Assembly: GCA_013365325.1 (NCBI GenBank)
Contig: JABVXV010000286.1
Coordinates: 1 to 64,000 of the forward strand
Length of the DNA: 64,000 nucleotides
DNA from: Dipetalonema caudispina
Taxonomy: Eukaryota; Nematoda; Chromadorea; Rhabditida; Onchocercidae
Reading direction: 5' to 3'
A model generated the notes under the pieces. The model was given only the letters and a program-made list of their open reading frames with translations. It did no database searches and was not told where the DNA came from. Shown piece after piece: positions 26,625 through 38,632 of this stretch (its first letter is position 1; every line of letters starts with the position of its first letter). A program made the position numbers and the translations under genes.

Positions 26625-27332
26625 ATGACGCGCGGTCACATGAAGATGCAAGCTAAAGCAAAAAATATGAAGAAGCAGGAAGCATTGAAGAAATCGATTG
26701 GGCATGACCAGAAGGGTGCGTGCCTCAAATCGCTTATCTATAAATGTACTGTTTGTATGGTAAGTTTCAACAAAAATAATAAAGGTCGATGTTTGTATAT
26801 GTTTATTATGTAATTTTTATGTAACAACAGATTCAGGCCTACTTTTTAATTATGCAAGTAACATTCTGCTATTTTATCATAATTTATTAAGCTTTGTTTT
26901 GAGTGTTACCCTCAGGTATTGGCTTTAGTAATGTGTAACGAAGTGAAACATCCTTGACAAAATTTCATCATTTTTAGTTTGGGATGAAGAATTCGCTTTT
27001 CCCATGAACTTTTTATTTGTTAATTATCATATCTTCATTCTTCGAGTAACAGTTATTCAGAATTGGCGTCGTGACCTCTCTTGTGCCTGTAAAAAGCTTA
27101 CCTAACTTCTCGGTTATTTGTAGTAGCCAAATTATCACGTATCATTTGTGATTTTAGTTCCTAAAAAGATATTCCTTCTAAAAGAATTCATTTTGCCGAA
27201 GTTTCAGCCAACAATTTTTTTTACTTCCAGGCGCAGATGATGGATAAAAGGAGTTACAAGGAGCACTTCGAATCGAAGCATCCAAAAAGTCCGCTACCGG
27301 CAGAGCTGATGGAACAACCGGCAGGATCATAA
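26625..27332 (+). CDS. ZNF706-like small C2H2 zinc-finger protein, copy 2
   Basis: Two exons, 26625-26759 and 27231-27332, encode 78 aa. Exon 1 has the same 135-base length as in copy 1 and the intron sits at the identical phase-0 position after CTVCM, so the pair arose by tandem duplication of a whole gene. The N-terminus is MTRGHMKMQAKAKNMKKQEA; the zinc ligands Cys-x2-Cys and His-x4-His are intact (HFESKHPKSPLP). Divergence from copy 1 is spread over the protein (an estimated 60% identity by eye), with the finger best conserved and a two-residue longer C-terminus. Both copies therefore look functional rather than recently duplicated. Confidence 0.92.
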
Positions 27333-28352
27333 TTCCAATGGTGTAGCTCATTATGTATGATTATTGATATCATGATTCCTTTTCCCGGTTTCTACAGTGA
27401 TTATTTTTTCTTTGTTTTATAAAAATTATTATGAGTATTTGTGCTGTACGGTGTTTCATACTTTAATGATGATTTATTTCATTTATTATCTTGATGAACT
27501 TGAAAAGTTTTAAATTTTTAGAATAATATTGCTTGAATTTCGAAATATTTTCAAGTTTCTGTATCTTCTTCTCAGGTGGGAGCGAGATAAAGAGAATATA
27601 AAATTTCTGTAAATCTTTGATTTCATCCCAGTCAATCTTTTCGTGGAATTTTTTCGTGTCGATATTCTGCGTGGAACGCGTCATATAACTGAATTCTTTT
27701 ATTCCATCTCAAAGTTCTACCGTTTCACTCTTTTCCCTTATCATTTGTCACCAAACCGATTGCTTCCACAAATATTATTTTCATTTTATGATGAAATGAG
27801 CTGACAAATAGTGCTTTGGAGAATGTTTCAATTTTTCGTCCACTTAATTTTTGATTTCAGTGGTAAATAAAATTAAACGCGACGTTAGCATTTTTAAATT
27901 TATTTTGGCTTGCCAGTAAACAAAGTGTTTTTAACATTGACAGCAAGACGTCTTTATTATTAATTATCATCAAATGTAATGAAAGAGATGGACATTATAA
28001 TCTAGAATAGTACGATCCAGTAGTACTGAAGAAATCATGGGTTCAATTGAAAGGATGGAGTGAGATTAGGAAAGTAAAGACTGCTGTTTTTTATCCTATC
28101 ACGGAAAATAGATCTCTAATTAAGTGTTTCCTTACTGCGAGGTCAGTTTTTAGGAGAGAAGAATTAGATTAGTCTTGAACCTTGCTTGACTTTTATGGAT
28201 TTTCTTTTTTTTGACAGCACAGAAAGATTTTGAGCTTCTTCCTGGATAGAAAAAGTAGAATATGCTATTATTAGTAGCAGTTCTATTTATTTATGAGGAT
28301 GAGTAAATTTGTGATTAATTGGGGAATGACCATTTAAGGGAGATGTTCGGAA
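27333..28352. other. Convergent spacer between ZNF706-like copy 2 and the DM9-like gene
   Basis: Two 3' ends face each other here. TTTATT at 28286-28291 reads AATAAA on the minus strand, about 62 bases past the stop of the minus-strand gene. No coding sequence supported. Confidence 0.5.
28286..28291 (-). terminator. AATAAA polyadenylation signal, DM9-like gene
   Basis: TTTATT on the plus strand, that is AATAAA on the minus strand, 62 bases beyond the stop codon at 28353. Confidence 0.5.
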
Positions 28353-30996
28353 TTAATCAAATTTATAGCCAGGTCTTGCTTTACGACAGAGTACCATTTG
28401 CTTCTGTACCGGTGGTCCAACCAATATGTGTTCCTTTCCACCAAACGCTGCCGATGCTTTTTCGTTACGGATGTCAGCCTGAAATTTAGGGAAATATTCA
28501 AGCATGAACGTATCGAATTAGCTCCTTAATTTGGTATAAAACCTCTATACCTTTTCAAGAATTTTCGAAGTATTAGTTCTTGTTAGATTTTGGTTCTTCA
28601 GATTTTTTTATTTAATTTTAATTTGACATTTTTTTTAAAATAAAAATAATTTTCTCAGTCTTGTAGTTCTTTTAATTCGCGTGAAATTATTAGCACCGAT
28701 TGAATTGCTCCCACTTTTAGTTTTTATATTTCATATACAAAACTTTTCTTCATTATGGCATTTCAAATTTTAAAAACTTAACAAATAATTCCGAATTTAC
28801 TAGAAACCTAGTTCTGTTAATTCTAGAATGCTTTGCTGTTACATCTCTGATTTGGGATTTTCTGAAATGTTCTCCTTTAATAACTTATGCTATTCGATTG
28901 TATCAATTTATAAGTTAACATCTGATAGTAGTTTTATTTTCCTGAATTTTTATCGATTAGTACAAAACTTTTACTCCAAATATTTGTTTAACATTGTACT
29001 TTATAAACTAATTTCTTAGACTAGTTTTATGAAATAATGATTGCTTCGCTTACTTTTCCGAGAATTTCTTTGCCATCAATTGTGCATACGCACGGTGATA
29101 TAATACCTTTGCGATCAACATATACCGGAAACCATTCCTTCTCACCGAATGATGCACAAACAGAGAATAATTTCCAATCATAATCGTAACCGCGAACGAA
29201 ATCCGGTAGTTCTACTAAGATTTGCAATGAACCAATCTTTTCACGATATTCATTATTATTCCAACCGAAACAAGCTGCCACCTTGAATAATTACTATTTT
29301 ATTAGAATTAATCTTAAGTTATTTGTTTCATATTTCAATTATTATTGTAAAAATTTAAGGTAAGATAGAGAAGAGACGTAAAACTAATCTACTTCTTATA
29401 TAATTTATATTATTCGTTTTAAAATATTTCATTCGCTTTTTTTGTCATTTAAAAAGAAATGATTCATTCTATGTAAGAAATGTTCCTGTAAAGAAATGAT
29501 GGAGCAAATTGATAATCCTAACCTTGCCATTATTATTCCATATTCTACCCATAACAGGTTCACCTTGTTGATACCATAGCGCAACATATTGTTCAGGATT
29601 TTCGCCTGAATGTGTGTTAAGATTTCTGTTTAGTGCTTTGATCAGTTTTTTATCCGTTGGCCATGGATCACCAGCACGTAGATCAATCCATTCATCAATC
29701 ATAACACGTGGAGGTGGTGGCCCTGGTGGTGGTTTTGGTGGTGGTGGCTTATAACAATGCTTGCAACCACATGTTGGTGGTCCACCTTCCGTATTACGTA
29801 CAATAATCCACATATCACCCAGTGGTGTTCCTTGTAATGATTCCGCTTTTCCGTCATGTGAAAAATGTGCCTGAAAATGGTTAAATCATTTGGTACATCA
29901 AATATTAATTTTGATGTAAATGTTGTTGCAGTCGAACGATGCCATTAATCGTAATCTATTTTAATTTGCTAGTTAATTTCACTTTCAATTGTAAATCATA
30001 ATTCATTGCAGTGTTTCTTTCCAGTATATATTAGTAGCAATAATTTCAAATACCAATTAGTACCAGTTCCGTTTTATTATCCAAGTAACCGAGTAAAGCG
30101 CCTTCCGATCGATCTTTCCACAGAATAGGCATTGAATCACCACAATGTACGATCTGCCGAATATCGCTTTTTTCAAACCGATCTTTGTATTTGATCCATT
30201 CATACCAGAAACCCAAAGTGTTATGATCACCTTTATATTGAAGTACCTAATAGATTAATATATATTTGTTATTTTGTTTCAGTTAAAGTGAATTATTAGC
30301 AAGTAATTAAGTAAGCAACAATTAGAATGAATTAAGTTGGCTATGAAATAAATCGTTTTCATTCATTAATATAATTTTGAATCATCTTAGAATGCAGAAA
30401 AGAAAGAGAGAAAATTTTGGATTTCAATAAAAATATCATCTATCTACTTCAATCTATTCGCATATTCGAAGTAATGGATATTTTTTCACTTTATCTATGC
30501 AAAAAAAAAAAAAAAAAAATCGAGAAGTGATAGAAACGATTCATTTAAATTAGATATTTTTTTTTAAGAATTGAACAATTGTGTCATTTATATAGGAATT
30601 ATATATGAATTTTTATTCGATATTTTCATTTAAGAAATTGCTATTTAGTAAATATGAAACTTTATTAATAATTAACTTCTGTTTGAATGTTTTTTAGAAG
30701 ATTTTTTTAAAGGTTTATCCCAGATAAGCTAATCATCGATAATAGTATGATCGGAAACTGACTTGAATTTGACCGCCAAGATCTTTGATACCCGTTAATT
30801 CGGCTTTTTTATATGGGAATGAACATTCTAATACACCACCATTGTTCCATGCTCGACCATGTATGGGTACACCATACTTATACCACAATGCTACATACAT
30901 ATTTGGTTGACCAAGTACTCGTACCGGATTATCCGGAAATGGTGAACCAATTGGACCAAATGCCCATTCATCCTCTTTTGGTGGCGGATTTGGCAT
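28353..30996 (-). CDS. Two-repeat protein with weak DM9-like motifs, function unknown
   Basis: Five exons, all joined in phase 0: 30996-30763, 30246-30064, 29870-29523, 29281-29054, 28478-28353, giving 372 aa. The protein is an internal duplication. Each half begins with a D-E-W segment, then YVALWY[K/Q]xGxPxxGRxWNN, then an aromatic-rich region, and ends with G-x-x-K-x-x-x...WIIVRN or MVLCRK. Only the second repeat ends in [10 protein letters not shown], which resembles the [Y/F]GGKEH core of DM9 (DUF3421) repeats found in invertebrate lectin-like proteins. The halves are linked by a Cys- and Pro-rich hinge (CGCKHC, then [13 protein letters not shown]). I place the start at the ATG at 30996. 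An AG at 31022 followed by an in-frame YKITETGV could instead mean an upstream exon, so a signal peptide cannot be excluded. Biochemical role unknown. Confidence 0.8.
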
Positions 30997-31164
30997 TACC
31001 CCTGTTTCCGTTATCTTATAACTGAACAATGACTTTGCATTACCATTATTATATCTTTTATATCTTCTTCATACATAAAACATTCAAATTTTTAATGAGT
31101 TTTTTTTAAAAAAAAAGCGAATAAAAATTGAGATTTATTTGCTCGAAATTTACATTCTGTCAAA
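30997..31164. promoter_or_regulatory. Short divergent promoter region
   Basis: Only 168 bases lie between the start codons of the DM9-like gene (minus) and FAM98 (plus). If both starts are right, the two genes share a compact bidirectional promoter. No specific site is identified. Confidence 0.4.
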
Positions 31165-34100
31165 ATGAAATTATTAATTGCAGTAGAAATGGATGGAACA
31201 CCACAAAATCGATCTTCTATTGCTAGTGAAATTGCTTCCATTGGGTAAGTGTAATGTATTGCTTTATGTTTCAGTTTCCTTTTCTGGATTATGTCTGGGC
31301 TCTTTTGATAGAGATAATTTGGCCAACCTTTCATATCATAATTTTATCATATCATTTCGTACTACTGATTAAACTAAATGATTCAGTTGGAATTCTAGAA
31401 ATAGTAACAATGTTCTCTTCTTGTTTGCTGCAGCATTCTTCTGTCTTACTCGATTCAACTAAAAAATCAGTAAATTCAAATCATTAATTGGTAAACGAAT
31501 TTAGAACTTCATTACATACATTTTTTTTAAGTGAAATTTATTTATAAAATTCAGTGTTGGTAATGGATTCAAATTGAACCATGTGAATGGAATAAATGCT
31601 TGGATAGAATAACTTTTCCTAATATTCATTGATATTAGGAATAAGCGATTTTTTTTACCGTTCTTCAGCACCACCATATTATATTCTAGGTATATCGAAA
31701 AAAATGTCGTTTTATTCTGTATGCATTTTTCAGTTTCAATATTTTTCCGCTGGAAGAATTAGAAGATGTACAAAAAGCTGGCATTGAAGATTTGCGCTTC
31801 TGCAAGCTGATCGAATGGATGTGCAATGAGATATCGGCATTGTATGGTTTGGATGAAACGGTTCATGCACCAACTGGACCGGATAATGTGGAATTTTTTC
31901 TGTTAGAGCTTAGTTCGATATTATCTGAATTAGGTAACAATTTTTCTTTTCGTGAATTAAATAACAGTATGGATTTTTTGTAGGAAATTCCAGAGAAGTT
32001 AGTGAAGTTTCAAGGATTTGTGGGAAGGAAATTCATGTAATACTTAATTAAGAACTGGATAAGAAAGTGAAGTAAAAAAATGTAAAGAAGGGAATTTGAG
32101 ATGAAAAACATAATGATTAATTGTAACATAATTTTCTCAAACATTTGGATTTCAATTGGTAGGCAAAACCAAGCACGAACAAATAAACGTTGAATTTGTA
32201 TTCCAGAATGTCCAGTGGATGCACTAACACGTGGTTCAGTTATGGAAAGATTTCGATCGACCGAAAATCAAACTAAATTGCTTAACTTCCTTATTGGGCA
32301 CATGAAATGCGCCAGGCTAACTGCATTAAATCGGTTACAGGAAGAAGCACCTGAGGTTTGTTAAAGATTATCTTGTCTTATCTTTCTAATTCACTATAAG
32401 CTATTTTGTAGGTCTTATTTCCAAAATTCACCATAAGACTTAGTACGGATTTTCTGATTTTTTATTTATTTATATAACACTTGCCTTTTGAAAATTAATC
32501 AAAACTTGTCGTGAACTGACTTAACGAATTTTCATTCCAAAGAAAGATGGGAAATGCAGTAGCGTGGCAAAAGAACTAAAAACAATTGAAATTTCTACTT
32601 GAGAATTGAAGACTTAAATTTCTACTTATTGCAAAGGGAAATCTAGGTCAACTCCTTTTATTTTTATTTTTTCAAAATGTTCATATGTGGAAGAGTTCAC
32701 ATTCGTCAAAGAATTATGTTAGCTGGGAAAGCATAATCTAGCTTCTAACTTCACTTTTAACTTGAAGTTCGAGTTCATTCTTTTGATTCAATTCTTTGGA
32801 ATATTTGCTCCTTAATTTGAGCCATCATATCCAATATTTAGTGGTGATTGCTTTGCAAAAATGAAAAAAGTGGATATAATATCGTTTTAAAAAAGGAATT
32901 TTTAGGACTTTGAAACGTTTCTCGCGATATAGTAAGACATAGCATAAGAATTGGTGCTTAAAGTTTTCTTCCCTGATTAAGTAATAATTAAAAATGCTTT
33001 AAATATTTGCTCTATAAGAGATATTTCAATGTCATTTCAACAAATATGAATTTCATTTGGAAATTCGTTTGTTTGTAGTATAAGAGTGATGAAGTACTTC
33101 ATCTGGAAAATGCATTCTTAGCAGTTGGTATGGATCAATTGCCTGCTGGTGTTACAACCGAGAAAGTTTTCTCAATATTAAAAGATTTGGTTAGTCTGTT
33201 CTTTTTACCTTTATTTTCATATTGCAGGCTAATATATGCTCAAGACTGTTCTACTGATAATAGTAGGATAAGTAATCGATGTTGTTTGTTATTTCCCAGT
33301 GGAAGAAAATTCAAAAAACATAAGCTTTTGATCGATGGTCCTTTTGTCGTTGTAGGTTGAAAAACAGATGGGCAAATGTAAAGAAAAACCACGTCCGCTG
33401 TTGACTGCATCGTTGAGTGATAATCAATGGGAGAAAATCGAAGCGTTAAATGAAAAATTAGTACAGGAATATCGAGCTCGAATTCTTTTATTGCTTAAAC
33501 GTCTCGATGTGACAATTCAGTCATTCACTTGGTCTGATCGTGTAAAAAAAATGCAGGTAAAAGTTTATTCTTATAAGTTCAAGAAACCTGGATCCAACTA
33601 TTCCGTTTAGGAATGAAATTCTATCTTATTAAAAAAGTAAGGTATTGCAGTTTATTTATGATTTTTTAGGATAAGTTGCACGAAATTTATCGTCCTCGAC
33701 GAGAACAAATTGCGATAATATCAAATGTTGGCATGGATGATTTGCTTGCAGCGACTAGCTCCCTCCTAACAGTTGATAGAATAAATAGTGAAAAAGAAAG
33801 AAAACGTACCGCATCACGTTTAAATAAAGTTAGACGTTTCTCAGTTTTGTTTTTTCTCCATTCCAGATAATTTCATTGATTATCTTGTCTCGTGCTGCGT
33901 AAAATGAAGTTTTCATAAAGCTTTTTCTCTGACATAACCTGTGAAAGTTCGCTATCCATTTGTCATAGCTCTTTTCTTTAATGCACCAGTCATCGGTATG
34001 AGCATTCAGAAAAAAAGTAATGTTCTGACAACTGATAATCTACATCACGAAGTACTGAACTATATAATAAATCATTATTCGAGACTTACTATTAGATATA

Positions 34101-34953
34101 TAAAAGGACAAACAAATTATAGTTATTTAAATAGGTGTCAGTGTATTAGAACTTAGCATTAAAATAAAGCCTTGGCACTGAAGCAAGAATTATCTTTGCT
34201 ATGTTTTAAAAAGTTATTGCTATGCGATGGTGTATCTCAGTAAAAAGAAATAAGCTATTTAGGTATTGATGACTGATCGTCCAGGCGATCGTGGTGGCAG
34301 GCCGTCTGAATTGCGAGCTCCTCCACCAGAGATGCCTTCTTGGATAAAAGATCGCGTTTCGGATCAAGGCGGTATGTTTCTGATTCTGCAAATGATATAG
34401 CTTTTTGTAACAAAACTTGCACTTAGTGAAAAACGTTTTAGGCAAACAGCGAAAGGATTATAAAAGTGGTGGAGGACGCGGTTATCGGGGGAGCAATGAT
34501 GGGTATCAAGGAGGTGGAGGTTTTCAAGATGTTTATAGTGGCGGGGGTTATCAAGGTGGTGGCGGATATCATGGAGGCTATGGAGGAGGAGGATATAGTG
34601 GCGGGGGTTATCAAGGTGGTGGCGGATATCATGGAGGCTATGGAGGAGAAGGATTTAAAAGTGGCTCTCGAGGTGCGGGTTTCGAAAGTCAGGTATGTAG
34701 TTATTATTTTGAAACAGTGGTATTACACTAAGTAAAGTGTTACATAATAGAATCTAATGTTTGTTATCAATGATTATTTCTTTCGGGAATAGGATGGAGA
34801 GGGATATATATGTTAATATATCAGCTCTTCTCATTACTATTTTTATTGAAGGTAATGAGAGAGTACGAAGGATATCATAACCAAAGTCATAGTGATCGGC
34901 GTGGCGGTAGAAGAGGACATGGTGGATACGGTGGACAACGTGGTTACAGATAA
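31165..34953 (+). CDS. FAM98 family protein
   Basis: Nine exons (31165-31244, 31734-31933, 32207-32355, 33079-33189, 33356-33556, 33670-33828, 34263-34371, 34442-34692, 34852-34953) join to 453 aa. FAM98 proteins belong to the tRNA-splicing ligase complex (RTCB, DDX1, FAM98B, CGI-99) and to RNA granules; FAM98A binds PRMT1. The N-terminal helical domain shows FCKLIEWMCNEISALYGLDE and later LLNFLIGHMKCARL, followed by RPRREQIAIISNVGMDDLL. The C-terminus (from about 335) is RGG/GGY-rich: RGGRPSELRAPPPEMPSW, then many GGGYQGG and GGYHGGYGG units, ending in RRGGRRGHGGYGGQRGYR, a typical arginine-methylation and RNA-binding tail. A 60-base tandem duplication in exon 8 lengthens this tail. Confidence 0.95.
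34534..34648 (+). repeat. 60-bp tandem duplication in the FAM98 Gly-rich tail
   Basis: Two copies of one unit, 34534-34588 and 34594-34648, are identical over about 55 bases at an exact period of 60. The unit encodes 20 residues of YSGGGYQGGGGYHGGYGG type, so copy-number change keeps the reading frame. Confidence 0.92.
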
Positions 34954-34959
34954 AATAAA
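34954..34959 (+). terminator. AATAAA polyadenylation signal, FAM98
   Basis: AATAAA begins at the first base after the TAA stop (34951-34953). If used, the FAM98 3' UTR is extremely short. Confidence 0.4.
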
Positions 34960-36665
34960 TTCCGCTAATATACAGTACTTGCGGTATCTTATGTCTTGTT
35001 CATTGAATGACATAAATTGTTATAATGGTTATAACTTTGGTGTACTCTTTGACTTTTAATTGCGGAACATTCTTGTAAAGTCAGAATTTTATAAAAGTGA
35101 ATCGTTTGCTAAATATGTTATATCACTTTTATTCTTTCTTTATTCAGCTGCAGCAAGGTCGATTTTATTTATTGATACAGATATCATCTTCGATCTTTCT
35201 CCATTCATCTTATTTCAAAATGATTGTGTTTTATCTTATCGGTGACTTACCTATTGTCCGGTTAAACACTGTAATTTATATTCATGGAGTTTCCTCTTTA
35301 ATTTGTTCATTGTTTGTTTTATTACTAAATGAATTACATTTCTTTCAAAATGTGTCTCTACTAGCAAATTGTCTTAATGAGTCGAACGCAGAATTATTTC
35401 AAAGAAGTGGAAGTCTCAGTATCCTTTACTTTTGTGATATAGATTAATCGGTTGGATGAGGATTAGCTAGTTAGATGACCAGACCAAATATACGTTCCAA
35501 TAAGCGTTGTGATTAATACATATGAAAATTCCATGCTTTGAAAAAATCCAGAAAAAATTTTACAGGTATGGATCAATATTAGAAAAATGAGGAGCAGTTT
35601 GTTAAACTTATAGTTTCATCGAAGTTATCCTGTATATTTGCTAACAAAGATTGAAGGTCTGAAGAAATTTTTAGATTGGGAAGATTTTGTCTGCCAAAGA
35701 TTTTTTTGATTTCTCAATGGGATGTTAGGCTTAAAAAAAAGGTTCATAAATAAACTATCTTGATAGCTTATCAGTACCTTTCAATTCACTCTAATCTTGC
35801 AGAGATTGATGATCATCATCATTTTTCCATCGATATGACATTTACTGTGTTGGTGTATAAGAATGCTAGAAACATAGTAGCACGCTTTTTTTGCATCTTC
35901 ATTAATCTAATCTTTTTTTTCCTCCTTTATTCTTCGAATTTATGGAGAATTTCTCGGAAATATTATTTATGTATGACTCGAGAAAATGACTTATCTCTCC
36001 TAACTCATCCGTTCCATTTTTTAAATTTCCTACCGATACAAAAATAAACATTTTTAATAAAATTACAAGTGCTTTAGGTAATGGAAGATTAAAAAAAGTT
36101 TGAATTTTTAATACAATATATAACAAAAATTAAATTTGATACAATATAATAATTAGTAAAATGGGTCAGGAAGTATAAATAGACATCTTTTATTGTATTT
36201 TTCTTCAAACAGATAGGATATCTGTCCAACTGATAGGTTGACGGCTGATATTATTAAGCACTAATTATAAATAAGATATAATTGTAAAGATAAGTTTCAC
36301 TTTGTATTTGTCTTTATTGTAATGTCCCTTTCAAAGCATCAGAAAGTTTTCTTTTATTTATCCATCCATAATAACAGATAAGGGTAATTAGAGGGTACCA
36401 GTAAGGGACGGGTCAAAAAAAAACTTCGTGATTGGGCCAATCGAAATTCTTTAATTGGTTAATTAATTGGCTAATTAATGTCTGATCAAGGCTTTTGGCT
36501 TGCCGCCAAATATACTCAGACTATGGCTCTTTTGTTCTGGATAATCCTTGTCTGGGACCTTTCCTGATTACGTAAATATTTTACCTACAGGGATTTGAAA
36601 TTATTTCCAGGACGAGTTCCAGGGAAATACTTTCAACAGTACTAAAATTGCATGCTGGAGGCGAA
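34954..36665. other. Spacer between FAM98 and TMEM65
   Basis: AT-rich. A hydrophobic 116-codon plus-strand frame at 35097-35447 has no splice sites or domain that I can recognise and is probably chance. Nothing else is supported. Confidence 0.5.
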
Positions 36666-36949
36666 ATGTCTACTGCATTCAGCTTCTTATTACCCAAGGG
36701 TTGCATATGCCTGGGTAAATCAAGTTCAATTTCTACCCACCATTACATCCGAGGGTTAGCCCATATCAGACGATGCAGATCAGGTAATCTTTACTTGTGT
36801 AATCTAATCATTTAGTCCAAAACTTAGCAAGGTTGTGTGCTTAGACCAGAAAGTTCCATGATCCTATGGATTATTTCGACCCCAAATTTAAATTTTTGAG
36901 ATATCTTTATTATTATTTTTCTTTAAATTTAAGAGATTATTATTATTAC

Positions 36950-36981
<32 letters not shown>

Positions 36982-38632
36982 TTTATTATTTATTATTTAT
37001 TACTCGTTATTTATTATTTATTATTTATCATTTATTATTTATTATTCATCACTTATTATTTATTACTTATTATTTATTGCTTATTATTTATTATTTATTA
37101 ATTGTTGTTTATTATTTATTATTTATTGTTTGTTATTTATTATTCATTATTTATTATTTATCATTCATTATTATTATTGTTACTAATTATCATTACTAAT
37201 TATTATTATCAGTTATTATTATTAATTATCACTATTAATATTATTACTATTAATATTATCATTATTATTAATTATTGTTACTATTACTAATTTACCGGGT
37301 TCATTATTATTAAATTGACAAGTAAGCGAGTTTGTCATTGATTAACTTAATTACTTGGACGAGTAAGTTCTTTACTTCTTGAATTCTTGCGATATTTCAG
37401 TAAATGTTTCAGGAGCGGTAGATCAGATCGAAGAGATACGCATTGAAAATGAATTTAAAGCACGAGCACTTGTTACAGCATTAACATCAAACGAACGGAA
37501 ACTTCTTCTGACTGCCCTTGGTAATCTCGAAAAGCAACTTCTACCAAATGTATCAAGTGGTAAGATTAAATAATAGGTCATAATTACTATATTCCTTCTC
37601 TAATGGTTCAGTAAGAAAATAGAGGGAAAAATTTACAAATTAACAATTTTTGATAAGTTTTGATTACCCGTACAATTTGATTGGATATTTCCTTTATTTG
37701 CCATTCTTCATCAAGCGATAAATCGCTAGTACTAGTGATATTTGCGATATTATGAGGATTTGTTCGAAATTTTTTCAAATTGCAATCTTCCAATACCACT
37801 ATAAGTGTTATTGATACCTAAGGTAAGGAATCAATTGAACTCTAACTTTCGTTCTTCAGAAAAATGTCTTTCACGTCAGCAAACATATCAACTTTTTTTG
37901 GTAAATTCAATACCTTTCGTTGGTTTTGGATTTCTTGATAATGTTATCATGCTTATTGCCGGTGAATATATTGACAAGGTAGATACATTCTGTCTCATTT
38001 TCTTTCTTTTACATAATATACTATATAGTATCCTTCCATTTGCAACCTTGTTGTAAAAGATAAATTCGTGTGATAAATTGAATACAGTTTTGTCTTTCTC
38101 TTCATGTTTTGCGAAAAATTCATTAATTTGCTATCAATATCTGTAGAACACGGTCAAAGTTAAATAGCAAACTACTCAGTCACTAGAAAGATGAAAAGAG
38201 GATAAAAGAAATAGCAAATTAATGTTTCTATGGATGGTACTAGTGGACCTGCAATGGATGTTTTTTTCAGACAATTGGTACTTGGTTAGCATTGTCCACA
38301 ATGGCCGCAGCAGCTCTTGGGAATACCGTATCGGATGTTGCTGGTGTAGGCCTTGCACATTATGTTGAACTTATTGTAACGAAATGTGGCATTAAACATC
38401 CAGTTCTTAACTCTGATCAGGTAAGAAAATGCAAATTTTTTTTTTAAGAAAGTAAAGTGTAAACTTTTTATTCCAGCTCGAATCTTCCTTTGTTCGAGCA
38501 GTTACGAATGTTGGACGTGGCATTGGATTAATTGCTGGATGCCTTATTGGGATGTTCCCTTTGCTCTTCTTCGATCCATCAAGCTCTAAAACCAAGCTAC
38601 AGAATATGACAGTCGAAAATGATACTAGATGA
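36666..38632 (+). CDS. TMEM65: TMEM65 homologue, mitochondrial inner-membrane protein
   Basis: Five exons, 36666-36783, 37401-37559, 37860-37978, 38271-38420 and 38477-38632, join to 233 aa (human TMEM65 is 240). In mammals TMEM65 sits in the mitochondrial inner membrane and has been tied to sodium-dependent calcium efflux. Exon 1 is a small separate exon found by phase matching. It supplies a basic, Ser-rich presequence (MSTAFSFLLPKGCICLGKSS ... HHYIRGLAHIRRCRS). A helical segment follows (about 65-90, KLLLTALGNLEKQL). Three hydrophobic segments come next: SIPFVGFGFLDNVIMLIAGE, TWLALSTMAAAALGNTVSDV (with GVGLAHYVE), and GRGIGLIAGCLIGMFPLLFF. The glycine-rich second segment with N-T-x-S-D is the family hallmark. 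Intron 1 contains a large TTA-type microsatellite. Confidence 0.93.
36913..37290. repeat. TTATT/TTA compound microsatellite inside TMEM65 intron 1
   Basis: About 380 bases of TTA, TTATTTA and TTATTATC units with many interruptions. It lies wholly in the intron between 36783 and 37401. The open frame across it (37102-37290) is low-complexity and not coding. Confidence 0.93.

Noticed and set aside
35097..35447. 116-codon hydrophobic plus-strand ORF after FAM98
   Set aside because: Lies in the FAM98 3' flank, Phe/Leu/Ser-rich as T-rich DNA dictates, with no recognisable family or splice signals.
37102..37290. 62-codon ORF of Tyr/Ile/Leu repeats
   Set aside because: It is the translation of the TTATT microsatellite in TMEM65 intron 1.
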